DNA of 64,000 nt from Salinibacillus xinjiangensis (GCF_009649735.1 NZ_WJNH01000010.1:689-64688), one strand, 5' to 3'; shown: positions 7,605 through 16,881, counted from the first letter of the stretch. Notes: generated from the letters alone by a model not told the origin. Numbers and translations: made by a program.

Positions 7605-8075
7605 ATGAACCAGCCATTATCATCACACGTTTCCAGAACCATTCAAACGAAGCTTGTTTTACCACCTGATACCAACCATATCGGGACGATTTTTGGTGGG
7701 ACTGTTTTATCTTACATTGATGAAATTGCGGCCATTACAGCGATGAAGCATAGCAAAAAGGTCGTCGTCACAGCCTCCATTGATACGGTGAACTTCCTAT
7801 CATCAGCGAGAGTTGGGGACATTTTGATGCTTGAAGCGGTTGTCGTTTCAACTGGCCGAACCTCGATGGAAGTGTACGTCAAGGTAGAGTGCGAGAATTT
7901 GGAAACCGGTGATCGAACCTTGACTACTACCTCAATTTTAACCATGGTCGCCACCAACCAAGACGGAAAACCAACTAAGGTTCCAGGGGTAATTCCGGAA
8001 ACAGAGGAAGAGCAAGCACTTCATCAAGAGGCACAGGCTAGAAAACATAGACGTTTAAAGGAGAATGAAAAATGA
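7605..8075 (+). CDS. Acyl-CoA thioesterase, hotdog fold (YkhA-like)
   Basis: 156 aa, matching single-hotdog acyl-CoA hydrolases of the YkhA type. It has NHIGTIFGGTVLSYIDEIAAITA (the N-G-T-x-F-G-G...D core with the catalytic Asp) and the SARVGD...LEAVVVSTGRTSMEVYV strand pair, with a charged C-terminal tail. It cleaves acyl-CoA to free acid plus CoA. The start is ATG at 7605 with GAGGA 5 nt upstream; an in-frame ATG at 7593 overlaps that site. Its stop overlaps the next start (ATGA), so it is translationally coupled to the reductase. The metabolic link to deoxynucleotide synthesis is not evident. Confidence 0.9.
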   Translation: MNQPLSSHVSRTIQTKLVLPPDTNHIGTIFGGTVLSYIDEIAAITAMKHSKKVVVTASIDTVNFLSSARVGDILMLEAVVVSTGRTSMEVYVKVECENLETGDRTLTTTSILTMVATNQDGKPTKVPGVIPETEEEQALHQEAQARKHRRLKENEK

Positions 8076-10360
8076 GTAGTCAAATACAAGTCCATTCAGA
8101 AATAGAATCAGTTATCAAGCTGCTAGAAGAGGCGGAGGATCAATATGGTATCGACACCTCACACGTAAAACAGCAAATCACAGCAGAGTCCACCCAATCC
8201 GTACATCGGCAGGCTTTATGGTATACATTAAATCAAATTTCAATGGACCAGCCGGACTGGACCTTCCTTTCAGCACGGCTGTATGTGGAGGATTTATATC
8301 AAAAAGCAGCGCAGAATAGAGGCTATCACCGCGACCAAAAATATGGTGACTTCCATCATCTCATTCAGACGCTAACAGATATGGGTATTTATTCGTCCTC
8401 CCTGCTACAGCATTACTCCAAGGAGGAAATCGCTGAACTCGGAAATGAAATCAAGCCAGAGAATGATAAGCTATTCAATTATATTGGGTTATTTTTACTT
8501 GCCGATCGCTATCTTGCCAAGGATTATGACGGGAACCTTTTCGAACTCCCGCAGGAACGGTTTATGATTATTGCCATGACTTTGATGCAGCATGAATCGA
8601 AGCACCAGCGTCTTGAGCATGTCAAAGAAGCCTATTGGGCACTGAGCAATCTCTATATGACTGTCGCAACACCAACACTATCCAATGCAGGCAAAAGCTT
8701 TGGCCAGCTGTCCTCTTGTTTTATCGATACGGTTGATGATTCGTTGGACGGAATCTATTTAAACAATTGGGATGTAGCTAGACTCAGTAAGGATGGTGGT
8801 GGAATTGGGATTTATTATGGAAAGGTCAGGGCTCTGGGGTCTGATATTAAGAAATTCAAAGGCAATTCATCCGGCATCGTCCCCTGGATTCGACTAATCA
8901 ATGACACCGCGGTGAGTGTCGACCAGTTAGGGCAACGACAAGGAGCGGTCGCCGTTTACCTCGATGTTTTTCATCGTGATGTCATGGATGGCTTTTTGGA
9001 TTTAAAAACAAACAATGGGGACGAGCGGAGAAAGGCCCACGATATATTCACAGGCGTGGCCATTCCAGATTTGTTTATGAAAAAGCTGCAGGAAGTTGAT
9101 GAAAATGGACGGAGTGTTGGGGAGTGGCACACCTTCTGCCCCCATCAGGTCAAACAATTTATGGGCTGGAAGGACGAACATGGTCAAGCACTAGGTCTTG
9201 AGGACTTTTATGATGAGGACGACGAAAAATACTTCACCCAAAAGTATGAAGAAGCGGTCAATCATCCGCTACTACCGCGGAAAACCTACAGAGCTATGGA
9301 CATCATGGCCCGAATCATGGTCTCACAGCTTGAAACTGGCACCCCGTATATGTTTTACCGGGATGAAGTCAATCGGCAAAACCCGAATAAGCATATTCGC
9401 GGTGAGGGACGAACGTCGATTTTTTGCAGCAATCTCTGCACAGAAATTGCCCAAAACATGTCACCAACCCTCAAGCAAAACGAATATGAGGATGAAGATG
9501 GAAATATTGTGATTGTTCGCAAGCCGGGTGATTTTGTGGTGTGTAATTTATCCTCCATTCATTTACCTAATGCTGTTCGCGGACAAGTGCTGGACCGCTT
9601 AATCCCGATTCAAATGAGGATGCTCGATAATGTCATTGAGTTAAACACCATTTCTGTCAGCCAAGCCGCCATCACCAATCAAAAATATCGGGCCGTGGGA
9701 TTGGGAACCTTTGGCTGGCACCATTTGCTCGCATTAGAGGGGATTTACTGGGAATCTGATGAAGCCGTTGAATATGCAGACCGCCTTTATGAAGAGATTG
9801 CCTATTACACCATTCAAGCCTCAATGGAGCTGGCCCAGGAAAAAGGCGCCTACTCGAAGTTTCCAGGCTCGGAATGGCAAACCGGGAAGTACTTTACACG
9901 GAAGCAGTACACCTCAGAAAGATGGCAGGCACTCAAAAGGGACGTTGCCAAATATGGGGTTCGGAATGGCTGGATGATGGCCGTTGCACCCAATTCGTCT
10001 ACTGCTAAAATTGGTGGCTCAACCGATGGCATCGACCCAATCTATTCGGTCGAATACGCGGAGGAAAAGAAAAATTTTAAGTTTAAAGTTACGCCGCCGG
10101 ACTTAAATCACAACACATACGCTTATTACCGTCGTGTCAGGCACGAGCTCGATCAATCATGGAGCATAAAGCAAAATGCTGCCCGGCAGCGTCACATTGA
10201 CCAAGCCATCAGCTTTAATCTGTATGTACGTCATGACATTAAGGCAAAGGATTTACTCAACCTTCATTTGACCGCATGGAAAGAAGGATTAAAAACGACC
10301 TATTACGTCAGAAGTACATCTCAAACTGAAATTGAAGCATGTGAGGCATGCCATAGCTAA
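8072..10360 (+). CDS. Ribonucleoside-diphosphate reductase, alpha subunit (class I)
   Basis: 762 aa. It carries the class I active-site features: TPTLSNAG and SSCFID (first redox Cys), NLCTE (catalytic Cys with Asn and Glu), APNSSTAKIGGS (phosphate-binding loop), and a C-terminal CEACHS holding the C-x-x-C pair that re-reduces the enzyme. It makes deoxynucleoside diphosphates together with the beta subunit 12 bp downstream. No N-terminal ATP-cone is visible, so dATP inhibition through that domain is unlikely. The sequence looks closer to NrdA than to the usual Bacillus NrdE. The control by B12 implies a second, cobalamin-dependent reductase elsewhere in the genome. Confidence 0.95.
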   Translation: MSSQIQVHSEIESVIKLLEEAEDQYGIDTSHVKQQITAESTQSVHRQALWYTLNQISMDQPDWTFLSARLYVEDLYQKAAQNRGYHRDQKYGDFHHLIQTLTDMGIYSSSLLQHYSKEEIAELGNEIKPENDKLFNYIGLFLLADRYLAKDYDGNLFELPQERFMIIAMTLMQHESKHQRLEHVKEAYWALSNLYMTVATPTLSNAGKSFGQLSSCFIDTVDDSLDGIYLNNWDVARLSKDGGGIGIYYGKVRALGSDIKKFKGNSSGIVPWIRLINDTAVSVDQLGQRQGAVAVYLDVFHRDVMDGFLDLKTNNGDERRKAHDIFTGVAIPDLFMKKLQEVDENGRSVGEWHTFCPHQVKQFMGWKDEHGQALGLEDFYDEDDEKYFTQKYEEAVNHPLLPRKTYRAMDIMARIMVSQLETGTPYMFYRDEVNRQNPNKHIRGEGRTSIFCSNLCTEIAQNMSPTLKQNEYEDEDGNIVIVRKPGDFVVCNLSSIHLPNAVRGQVLDRLIPIQMRMLDNVIELNTISVSQAAITNQKYRAVGLGTFGWHHLLALEGIYWESDEAVEYADRLYEEIAYYTIQASMELAQEKGAYSKFPGSEWQTGKYFTRKQYTSERWQALKRDVAKYGVRNGWMMAVAPNSSTAKIGGSTDGIDPIYSVEYAEEKKNFKFKVTPPDLNHNTYAYYRRVRHELDQSWSIKQNAARQRHIDQAISFNLYVRHDIKAKDLLNLHLTAWKEGLKTTYYVRSTSQTEIEACEACHS

Positions 10361-10372
10361 GGAGGAGAAATC

Positions 10373-11410
10373 ATGGAAGCATTACAGAAAATTAAGCTGC
10401 TCAATCCGGCATTTCCGAACAAATCAACCGGTATCATCAATGGCCGCGCATCTGGAATTTTAAATTGGAATCACATTGCCTATCCGCAAATGTATCAGCT
10501 ATATCAGACACTACTCGCGAATTTCTGGAAGGCACAGGAGATTAATATGCAGGATGACATCAAGCAGTGGGATCAGCTGTCCGCCCATGAGAAGGATGTT
10601 TTTCTCAGGATTAATACACAGCTCGCTTCCCTTGATAGTCTGCAAACACCAACCATGACCCAGGTGATGGACTATGTGACAGACCCTAGCTTCAAAGCAA
10701 TTTTTGCGGTTGTTTCCCAGCAAGAGGCAGTGCACAATGAATCCTATTCCTACATTTTGAGCTCATTAATCCCTTTAAGTGAGCAAAAGGAGCGTTTTAA
10801 TGAGGCAAAGGATGACCCAATCGTTCGGAAACGTAATCAATTTATTTTAAACACGTATGAAAAATTTAGAGCGAACCCTACCCCACAGCATTTATTTGAG
10901 CTAGGGATTCAGTCAATCAATTTAGAGGGCATCTTTTTCTATGCAGGCTTTGCGTTCTTTTACCATTTAGCCCGGCAGCAAAAAATGGTGAAAACGAGTA
11001 CTATGATTAGCTACATTCAGAGAGATGAAATGCAGCATGCTTATTTTATCACTCAGTTTGTTCGAATTCTTTTAACCGAAAACCCTGAGTTAAATACGGA
11101 GGACAATATCCAATATGTTTATGACTCTATTGACCGAGCTGTTCAGCTAGAAAAGGAATGGGCTCACTTTATTTTGAAGGATATTGACGGAATTGACCTC
11201 ACAGAATTTGAGGACTATTTAGAGTATCTCGCCAATAAGCGTTTCCGGCAATTAGGTCTGGAAAATGTATATGTAGAACGAGAAAATCCTATGCCATGGA
11301 TTCATGTTTTTTCTGATGAAATGATGAACGAAACCAAATCGGATTTCTTTGAACAAAAATCCCGCACCTATACAAAGGTGTCAGAGGAAAATGGCTTTGA
11401 TGAGTTGTAG
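10373..11410 (+). CDS. Ribonucleoside-diphosphate reductase, beta subunit (class I)
   Basis: 345 aa ferritin-like radical-generating subunit. All metal ligands can be placed: Asp in LASLDSLQT (near residue 84), Glu and His in QQEAVHNESY (near 117-126) whose final Tyr corresponds to the radical tyrosine, Glu in SINLEGIFFYAGF, and Glu/His in QRDEMQHAYF. It therefore looks like a normal tyrosyl-radical enzyme. The start ATG follows AAGGAGGAG closely. It is third in the riboswitch-controlled operon and abuts the flavodoxin gene. Confidence 0.95.
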   Translation: MEALQKIKLLNPAFPNKSTGIINGRASGILNWNHIAYPQMYQLYQTLLANFWKAQEINMQDDIKQWDQLSAHEKDVFLRINTQLASLDSLQTPTMTQVMDYVTDPSFKAIFAVVSQQEAVHNESYSYILSSLIPLSEQKERFNEAKDDPIVRKRNQFILNTYEKFRANPTPQHLFELGIQSINLEGIFFYAGFAFFYHLARQQKMVKTSTMISYIQRDEMQHAYFITQFVRILLTENPELNTEDNIQYVYDSIDRAVQLEKEWAHFILKDIDGIDLTEFEDYLEYLANKRFRQLGLENVYVERENPMPWIHVFSDEMMNETKSDFFEQKSRTYTKVSEENGFDEL

Positions 11411-11419
11411 GTGCTCTCC

Positions 11420-11863
11420 ATGAAGGTAGCCATTGTATATACGTCTGTCACTGGAAATACAGAGGGGCTGGCCAACCGGATTGCCCAGCAATTTGAAAGA
11501 TGTCAGTGTGAAGTCGAGGAATATCGAGTCGAGGAATTTTTGTTGGAATGGGTAAAGGATTTTGATATTCTTGTCATTGGCACCTATACCTGGGGAAATG
11601 GAGAGGTGCCTGAAAAGATGAAGCCATTACTTCGGGACCTGCAAAGACTTGAACTGCCTCACCTTGTCACAGGTGTTTTTGGTACAGGAGATCGTTTCTT
11701 CCCGCACTTTTGTGGGGCAGTGGATCACTTTAAAAATGTCCTGATGAATAGGACGAAACTGGCTGTCACGCTGAAGGTAGAACTATTTCCTCAAAAACAG
11801 GATGAAACGAAATGTTTGAAATTTGTAGAAAAATGCATGATGAAAATGAAAATTCCCTTATGA
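11420..11863 (+). CDS. Flavodoxin (probable electron donor for the reductase)
   Basis: 147 aa, the length of a short-chain flavodoxin. TSVTGNTE at residues 8-15 is the FMN phosphate loop (T/S-x-T-G-N-T). IGTYTWGNGEVPEKM (residues 53-67) and FGTGDRFFPHFCGAVD are the two isoalloxazine loops. Coming last in the reductase operon, it probably reduces the beta-subunit cofactor or serves an NrdI-like role, although it looks like a classical flavodoxin rather than NrdI. The ATG at 11420 is preferred over GTG at 11411; both lie directly after the beta-subunit stop and lack a strong ribosome binding site, so coupling is likely. Confidence 0.85.
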   Translation: MKVAIVYTSVTGNTEGLANRIAQQFERCQCEVEEYRVEEFLLEWVKDFDILVIGTYTWGNGEVPEKMKPLLRDLQRLELPHLVTGVFGTGDRFFPHFCGAVDHFKNVLMNRTKLAVTLKVELFPQKQDETKCLKFVEKCMMKMKIPL

Positions 11864-11912
11864 TCTAAATTAAATAGTCACCTCAAGTTTCCTGATTGGG
11901 TGTTTCCTCACC

Positions 11913-12914
11913 TTATTTATGAAACAATTCATCCCGATCAGGAGCTTGAGGGGGCTCTTCTATCCATTTGTTATCAATCATTATTTCCAGTCCATCCTTG
12001 GCAAAGAAAGCAATTTCAACAGAGAGCCTTTGGTAATTAATGACTAAATCATATCTCATACTTGCCGTTGAAGCCGTAGCATAGTTTCCTTGACCACTAG
12101 CACTTAAGACGTCGATTAAAAACATCATCAACTTATCTGAAAAAACACGAGTTGTAGAATCTGTGATCCCGTTATCCCAAGTCATAGGTGTACTGAGGTC
12201 AGAAGCTGACAAAAATTCTGCAAATATTTTTTTATGTTTGTGTGAAATCTCCTTCCCTCGTTTCATATACGCCATCACTTCTTGTGAATTCGTTGTCTGA
12301 GCAAAGGCTGTACTAATCATTTCACCAACTGAATTGGTTTTGATATTTTGGAAAAGATGTGTGATTTCGATGTTATTTAATGGGCGTTTTTTAAAAGGAC
12401 TTAGTCCACTTAATAAGTATTTTTTTCCTTCGATAAACTCAATTTTATTCGGCTTTGACACATAAGGGGGTCTAATGTACAACCCTTTCGATAAAGCTGT
12501 ATCAATAGCTACATTTAACAATGAAGAATTTTCAGTTAGAAACCCTGTAAACAAGTTTCGGATGTCACTTCTAGTAGAGGTTCCTTGTGAAATACTCCAA
12601 GCTAACATCCCAGCTGTACTAAGGTTTTCGACAAAAGCAAGCATAAAAGGATCTGTAAATATCCTTGGAGCTTTCAAGTCCACATCAGCCTCAGAAAAGC
12701 CAAAGGGAATGACCATTTCCTCCTGTTGATAGATATGCCCAATTTCGTTGACTGCTTTTTCAGCTATCGTCAACGCACCTTCTATCACTTTTTGTATATC
12801 TTTATCCTCCACTGTCTCCTGAAAGTATTTCAAGATTTGAACAGACATACTATTTTGCATATATTGCGTCCAAAGCATCCCAATTTCCGCCGAAGTTAAT
12901 GGGGGCTTATCCAT
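11913..12914 (-). CDS. DUF3231 family protein
   Basis: 333 aa made of two similar all-helical halves of about 160 aa, as in DUF3231. The first opens LTSAEIGMLWTQYM and has PFGFSEADV. The second opens PLNNIEITHLFQNI and has TPMTWDNGITDS and SDKLMMFLIDVLSA. This fold is ferritin/coat-F-like, and the family is common in spore-formers; its function is unknown. It shares the same layout with the protein at 57441-58445. The ATG at 12914 follows GGAAGGGAAG-type purines. It stands alone on the minus strand, convergent with the reductase operon. Confidence 0.85.
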   Translation of the reverse strand: MDKPPLTSAEIGMLWTQYMQNSMSVQILKYFQETVEDKDIQKVIEGALTIAEKAVNEIGHIYQQEEMVIPFGFSEADVDLKAPRIFTDPFMLAFVENLSTAGMLAWSISQGTSTRSDIRNLFTGFLTENSSLLNVAIDTALSKGLYIRPPYVSKPNKIEFIEGKKYLLSGLSPFKKRPLNNIEITHLFQNIKTNSVGEMISTAFAQTTNSQEVMAYMKRGKEISHKHKKIFAEFLSASDLSTPMTWDNGITDSTTRVFSDKLMMFLIDVLSASGQGNYATASTASMRYDLVINYQRLSVEIAFFAKDGLEIMIDNKWIEEPPQAPDRDELFHK

Positions 12915-13014
12915 AGGAAAATTTCTTCCCTTCCATTTATATTTTTTAATAACAGTATATCCAACTAAAGAACTATTATTAAAAAACTGACATTTTGCTT
13001 AAATACGCGCGTTC

Positions 13015-13049
13015 AAAAAGGGGTTCCATGCCACAAGACATGGAACCCC
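13015..13049 (-). terminator. Rho-independent terminator
   Basis: The perfect 11-bp stem GGGGTTCCATG / CATGGAACCCC is followed on the minus strand by a T-run, just after the stop codon of the helical-repeat gene. Confidence 0.92.
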
Positions 13050-13060
13050 ACTCAACTATA

Positions 13061-14443
13061 TTATGACATAACCTGCCGCTCAACCTTTTCCAACTCATTA
13101 ACAAATGCTGGCTTATGATGATAGGTTTGCTTTAATTTTCTTACCATAGCATCAAACTTCGCATCGCCACAGGCTTCCTCGTAAATTTTCATCTTCTTAC
13201 TCACGGCCCGATATTCCTTCCGATTGGATGCCATCTCGGCCTCATCTTCCAAATAACTTGTAAAGATTTCTTCAACCTTGTTTCTATATCCTTCCAATAA
13301 ATAAGGATAGAGTTCGAGAACAGTAGCTGGCGATTGTTCACAGTAGGTAAGGATTTTATCACCCCGATCCTCTGCCTTTGCTATATATTCATACATATGA
13401 GGCAGATGACTGGATTGGTTCTCCAGTGCTTGGAACATTTCTTCGACAACTTGTAGCCATTCTTCCGGAGAATATAATTCCTTTAGCTTACTATAGGCTT
13501 CATATTCATTGTCGTAAACAAATTCAAGCAGGAGTTCCTTTTGCTTATCGATATCCTTCAGCATCTCATAAATTTGTAACCGATAACGTTTCCACTTTTT
13601 CACTAATCCAGGATACTTGCTATCGTTCTCTTCCCCTTCTTCACAAAGCTTTAAGGCAGCAGTATAGTTTGTATTTTCCATCTCTTTTTTAATCGCCGTT
13701 TCTCTAAATTCATCAAATTGCAGGTTCTCACCGATAAACTGCTGCACCTTCTCCAATTCCCCATTACGCTCGAGGATTTTCAACTGAAGTTGTTTAATCA
13801 ATTGCTGATCGTAATCCGACGACCAGGAGGATTGTGTGGAAACTTGTGTGAGGAGTTTATCCAGTGTGGATTCCAACTTCTCTCTGGCAGTTGACCTAGC
13901 AGAATAGATGGTACACACATCCAACAGCTCATGCCGGATATCCGTCCAACCATCATAGCGCTTATGCATGGCTTCCTTTAGGATGAGCTGAAACATATTC
14001 CCCTGCACACGATGTCCCGTTGAGAAAAGCGCATTGGAGGAGGCATCTCTTAATAGGGAAATGCTTTCATTTACAATAAAGCCAATTTCTCCACCCGAAT
14101 CATCCGTATACTGAAGCATATCCATCACCATGGAAACGACAGTAACCCCCAAACGAATGGCAGTCTCTTCTTCCCCACTCATGAGCTTATCCCGGCCCTT
14201 TTCCAACACCATCTCCGCTCCCTGAAGCGCAGCATGCACATTTCGCCAGGAAATAAATCCGCGTCGCTTGTTATCATTGATGTATTGTCGAATTAGTTGT
14301 TTACTAGCCTTCACTTCATCATTTGGGGTGATAATTTTAAACTCTACCTGCTTCTCAACATCCTCATCCCCCTCGACTAAGTCCATCACTAATTCTACTA
14401 ACTCCTGTTTTGTAAGCTTAGATATCTTTTTATGCAAATCCAA
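13061..14443 (-). CDS. Helical-repeat protein of unknown function
   Basis: About 460 aa, almost entirely helical, with TPR/solenoid-like pairs such as NYTAALKLCEEGEENDSKYPGLVKKW and a closing segment KLKQTYHHKPAFVNELEKV. That ending resembles the C-terminal part of SWIM-zinc-finger-associated Bacillus proteins, but no zinc finger is present. No signal peptide or membrane segment. No ATG start is available. TTG at 14443 lies 9 nt after AAGGGGAAGGGG and is preferred; TTG at 14470 or 14437 is possible. Its function cannot be stated. Confidence 0.7.
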   Translation of the reverse strand: MDLHKKISKLTKQELVELVMDLVEGDEDVEKQVEFKIITPNDEVKASKQLIRQYINDNKRRGFISWRNVHAALQGAEMVLEKGRDKLMSGEEETAIRLGVTVVSMVMDMLQYTDDSGGEIGFIVNESISLLRDASSNALFSTGHRVQGNMFQLILKEAMHKRYDGWTDIRHELLDVCTIYSARSTAREKLESTLDKLLTQVSTQSSWSSDYDQQLIKQLQLKILERNGELEKVQQFIGENLQFDEFRETAIKKEMENTNYTAALKLCEEGEENDSKYPGLVKKWKRYRLQIYEMLKDIDKQKELLLEFVYDNEYEAYSKLKELYSPEEWLQVVEEMFQALENQSSHLPHMYEYIAKAEDRGDKILTYCEQSPATVLELYPYLLEGYRNKVEEIFTSYLEDEAEMASNRKEYRAVSKKMKIYEEACGDAKFDAMVRKLKQTYHHKPAFVNELEKVERQVMS

Positions 14444-14590
14444 ATCGTTAATCCCCTTCCCCTTCAACAAAAACTTCTATTATATAGTTTAGCATAAACC
14501 CGGGAAGGCTTCGCAAATGAAAATGTAAATCGGACATGTGTAATGGGTTTTTTAATGTCCCAGAGTAGGGTACTGAGGCAGGGAACAAAG

Positions 14591-14741
14591 TTTAGCAAAT
14601 GACTACCGTAGTTCAGCAGTTACTCCTCCAATTTTAGCTTTTCAAGACAAAACTTTAGCCGATTAGACCACAGCTTCAGCATTTGGACTTGCCTTCAGCA
14701 TTTACGGTCCGCTTTACAGCATTTATAACTCACTCTTTAGC
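14591..14741 (+). repeat. 21-bp phased array, TTYAGC(AT) motif, copy 3
   Basis: Eight motif copies start at 14591, 14612, 14633, 14654, 14675, 14694, 14715 and 14736: six steps of 21 bp and one of 19. It lies between two minus-strand genes, in the same orientation as the other two copies. It fills most of the gap 14471-14763. Confidence 0.9.
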
Positions 14742-14763
14742 ATACCACACCTGCATTGCACAT

Positions 14764-14796
14764 AAAAAAACGAAACTCCACCATACGGAAGTTTCG
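14764..14796 (-). terminator. Rho-independent terminator
   Basis: The stem CGAAACTTCC / GGTGGAGTTTCG (slightly imperfect) is followed on the minus strand by seven T, just after the stop codon of the small membrane protein gene. Confidence 0.88.
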
Positions 14797-14814
14797 CAAT
14801 TCAACCTGTATCTA

Positions 14815-15324
14815 CTACTCTTTTAGACCTGACAGCTTTTTCTCCAAACTTTCTATTTTATAATGAGATTTATAAATAAACCTCCGCATTGGCCGATCAA
14901 ACAAATAGGTTAAACAATAAACAGGAATAAAAAGCATGATCATGAAAATGAGTAATAGTAACAACCCCAACAAAGCAGCCCCGAACTCACCCATAAAGCT
15001 AAATTCCTCAATCCAATTGAAATAGGAATTCGCGATATCAATAAGATTTTGGCTATACCCCATATTAAAGAGAGTCGCCGCTAGTACTAAGCTAATGGTT
15101 CCTACAGCAAACGAAAGAAAAATACTTCGGCCACCGACATGAGTGGTAGATTTTGCCTCTGCCTTGAGATGACTTTTCACTTCTTCTAATAATTCTTTTT
15201 CATTACGAACTGCTGGTCCAAGATCTTCTTTGAATTCCGCAATGAGTTGATCTAACTCGGTTTGAGCTTCTTTTCGTAGACGTTTATATTTTTGGAACAG
15301 CTTACTAGTCTTTTTTCGGCTCAT
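14815..15324 (-). CDS. Membrane protein with N-terminal coiled coil, 169 aa
   Basis: I do not recognise a family. Residues 1-60 are strongly charged and helical (KKTSKLFQKYKRLRKEAQ, EELLEEVKSHLK) and probably form a coiled coil. Two membrane segments follow, IFLSFAVGTISLVLAATLF (near 70-88) and a longer one GAALLGLLLLLIFMIMLF (near 115-132), then a basic tail. The predicted topology puts both ends in the cytoplasm. The ATG at 15324 has GAGGGACTGACC upstream. It is monocistronic, with its own terminator. Confidence 0.65.
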   Translation of the reverse strand: MSRKKTSKLFQKYKRLRKEAQTELDQLIAEFKEDLGPAVRNEKELLEEVKSHLKAEAKSTTHVGGRSIFLSFAVGTISLVLAATLFNMGYSQNLIDIANSYFNWIEEFSFMGEFGAALLGLLLLLIFMIMLFIPVYCLTYLFDRPMRRFIYKSHYKIESLEKKLSGLKE

Positions 15325-15415
15325 GGTCAGTCCCTCATTGTTTCTTTTTCTTTATTTTACCATGATGTGGGGGGGAATACACTTATTAGATAGCTCTGCA
15401 CGTTCTTTCATTGGG

Positions 15416-15578
15416 TCACGGACATATTGATTGAGGTTCCCATCTGTTTGGCCTTGATTAGCTCTTTCAAGGACAATATGATAGATTACCAGTTCCACTT
15501 TGTCCGTTAGATACCTCATCAAGGACGTTACACTTAACCCTCTACTGCATTTTGTCCGTTAGTAACCTCGTCACGGAC
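15416..15578. repeat. 52-bp tandem array of GTCC...GGAC inverted pairs
   Basis: GGAC cores start at 15420, 15471, 15523 and 15575 (steps 51, 52, 52). Partner GTCC cores start at 15502 and 15554, with a decayed GGCC at 15450. Within a unit the GTCC-to-GGAC step is exactly 21 bp, reading TTTGTCCGTTAG...TCAAGGAC or TCACGGAC. Each unit can form a weak hairpin. No coding frame is apparent. It explains most of the gap 15325-15661. Confidence 0.75.
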
Positions 15579-15661
15579 TTTTCGCGTACTTTTCCACCAT
15601 TCTATGTTCGTGAGCCGTCTTAAGTGAAAGACTCCATAACGAAAAGCAAAGTAGAATCATT

Positions 15662-15700
15662 AAAAAAAGACCAATCCATTAATTAAAACGGATTAGTCTT
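15662..15700 (-). terminator. Rho-independent terminator
   Basis: AAGACTAATCC pairs with GGATTGGTCTT on the minus strand and is followed by seven T. It lies 31 bp after the stop of the oxidoreductase gene. Confidence 0.9.
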
Positions 15701-15730
15701 GTGTGAGTTTATAGGGAATTCCTCTTTTAC

Positions 15731-16726
15731 TTACCATTCATTCGTTAATACAACTTTCCCAAGCGCCTGATTGGACTCTAATAACGCATGTGCTTCACTT
15801 ACTTGATCAAAGGTAAAGCTTTTCTCTTCCACTAATGGCTGAAGCTTGCCTTCCTCCACAAGCTTTGTCACTTCTCGTAAAATTTCCCCATGATCCTGAC
15901 GATGTTCCTTATTTAGTATTTTTAAAAGCATAAACGTTATATGTAATGATAAAGCTTTCCCGTGGAGAGGGGACAAATCATGGGTTGAGCGTGCCGCAAT
16001 CCCTAATACGGTCCCATACATGGCTGCCGCTTGGAACGAACGATCGAGATTTTCGCCACCCACTGTATCGAAAACAACATCAAATCCTTTTCCGTTCGTA
16101 TATTCCTTTACATACTCCTCGACAGACTGTTCACGATAGTTGATGACTACATCTGCGCCCAAACGCTTTCCAATACTTAACTTTTCATCTGTTGAAGCCG
16201 TTGCAAATACGTTTGCACCAGCATGTTTGGCTAACTGAATGGCTACATGTCCGACCCCACCTGTTGCTGCATGAACAAGTACGTCTTGGGATCTATGTAC
16301 ATTTCCACGATTAAAAAGGGACTCCCAAGCCGTAATCGTTACCAGTGGAAGCGATGCTGCTTGTGCCATCGTCAAATTTTTGGGTTTTGGTGCTAATAGC
16401 TGTGCATCTGCAAGCATATATTCAGCCAAGGCACCACCAGTCCCTTTAAATCCACCAGCGCAGCCATAGACCTCATCACCGACCTTGAAATTGGTTACTC
16501 CTTCGCCGACTTCTGATACAACACCAGCTACATCACCATGTAACACCGCCGGAAACTCCGGAGCAACAGCCGCGACTGCACCGCTACGAACCTTTGTATC
16601 AATCGGATTGACACTTGTTGCTTTCACTTGGATTACCACATGCCCAGAAATTGCTTCAGGCTTCGGAATGTCCTCCAACTCAAATACAGATGAATCTCCA
16701 AATTTTTTAATGACCTGTGCTTTCAA
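15731..16726 (-). CDS. Quinone oxidoreductase-like MDR protein
   Basis: 331 aa, a zinc-free medium-chain dehydrogenase/reductase of the QOR type. It has SVNPIDTKVRSG near residue 40, HGDVAGVVSEVG near 66, GDEVYGCAGG, AATGGVGHVAIQLAKHAGA (NADPH loop, near 155-173), and GADVVINYRE. No structural-zinc Cys cluster is seen. It probably reduces quinones or enones with NADPH. The start is TTG at 16726, 9 nt after GGAGG; GTG at 16735 overlaps the binding site. Monocistronic, with its own terminator. Confidence 0.9.
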   Translation of the reverse strand: MKAQVIKKFGDSSVFELEDIPKPEAISGHVVIQVKATSVNPIDTKVRSGAVAAVAPEFPAVLHGDVAGVVSEVGEGVTNFKVGDEVYGCAGGFKGTGGALAEYMLADAQLLAPKPKNLTMAQAASLPLVTITAWESLFNRGNVHRSQDVLVHAATGGVGHVAIQLAKHAGANVFATASTDEKLSIGKRLGADVVINYREQSVEEYVKEYTNGKGFDVVFDTVGGENLDRSFQAAAMYGTVLGIAARSTHDLSPLHGKALSLHITFMLLKILNKEHRQDHGEILREVTKLVEEGKLQPLVEEKSFTFDQVSEAHALLESNQALGKVVLTNEW

Positions 16727-16881
16727 TCTGATCACCCTCCTTTTCTATTAGTTTACACTATGCATCTATCATTTTTAAAATCATGTGAATTTTCTGGGTA
16801 TGTTATATGGAAGATTCAATTTTAAAGAAGATAAATTGTGGAATATATTTCATGAGTTCAGATAGTATTAATTTAAATAGA

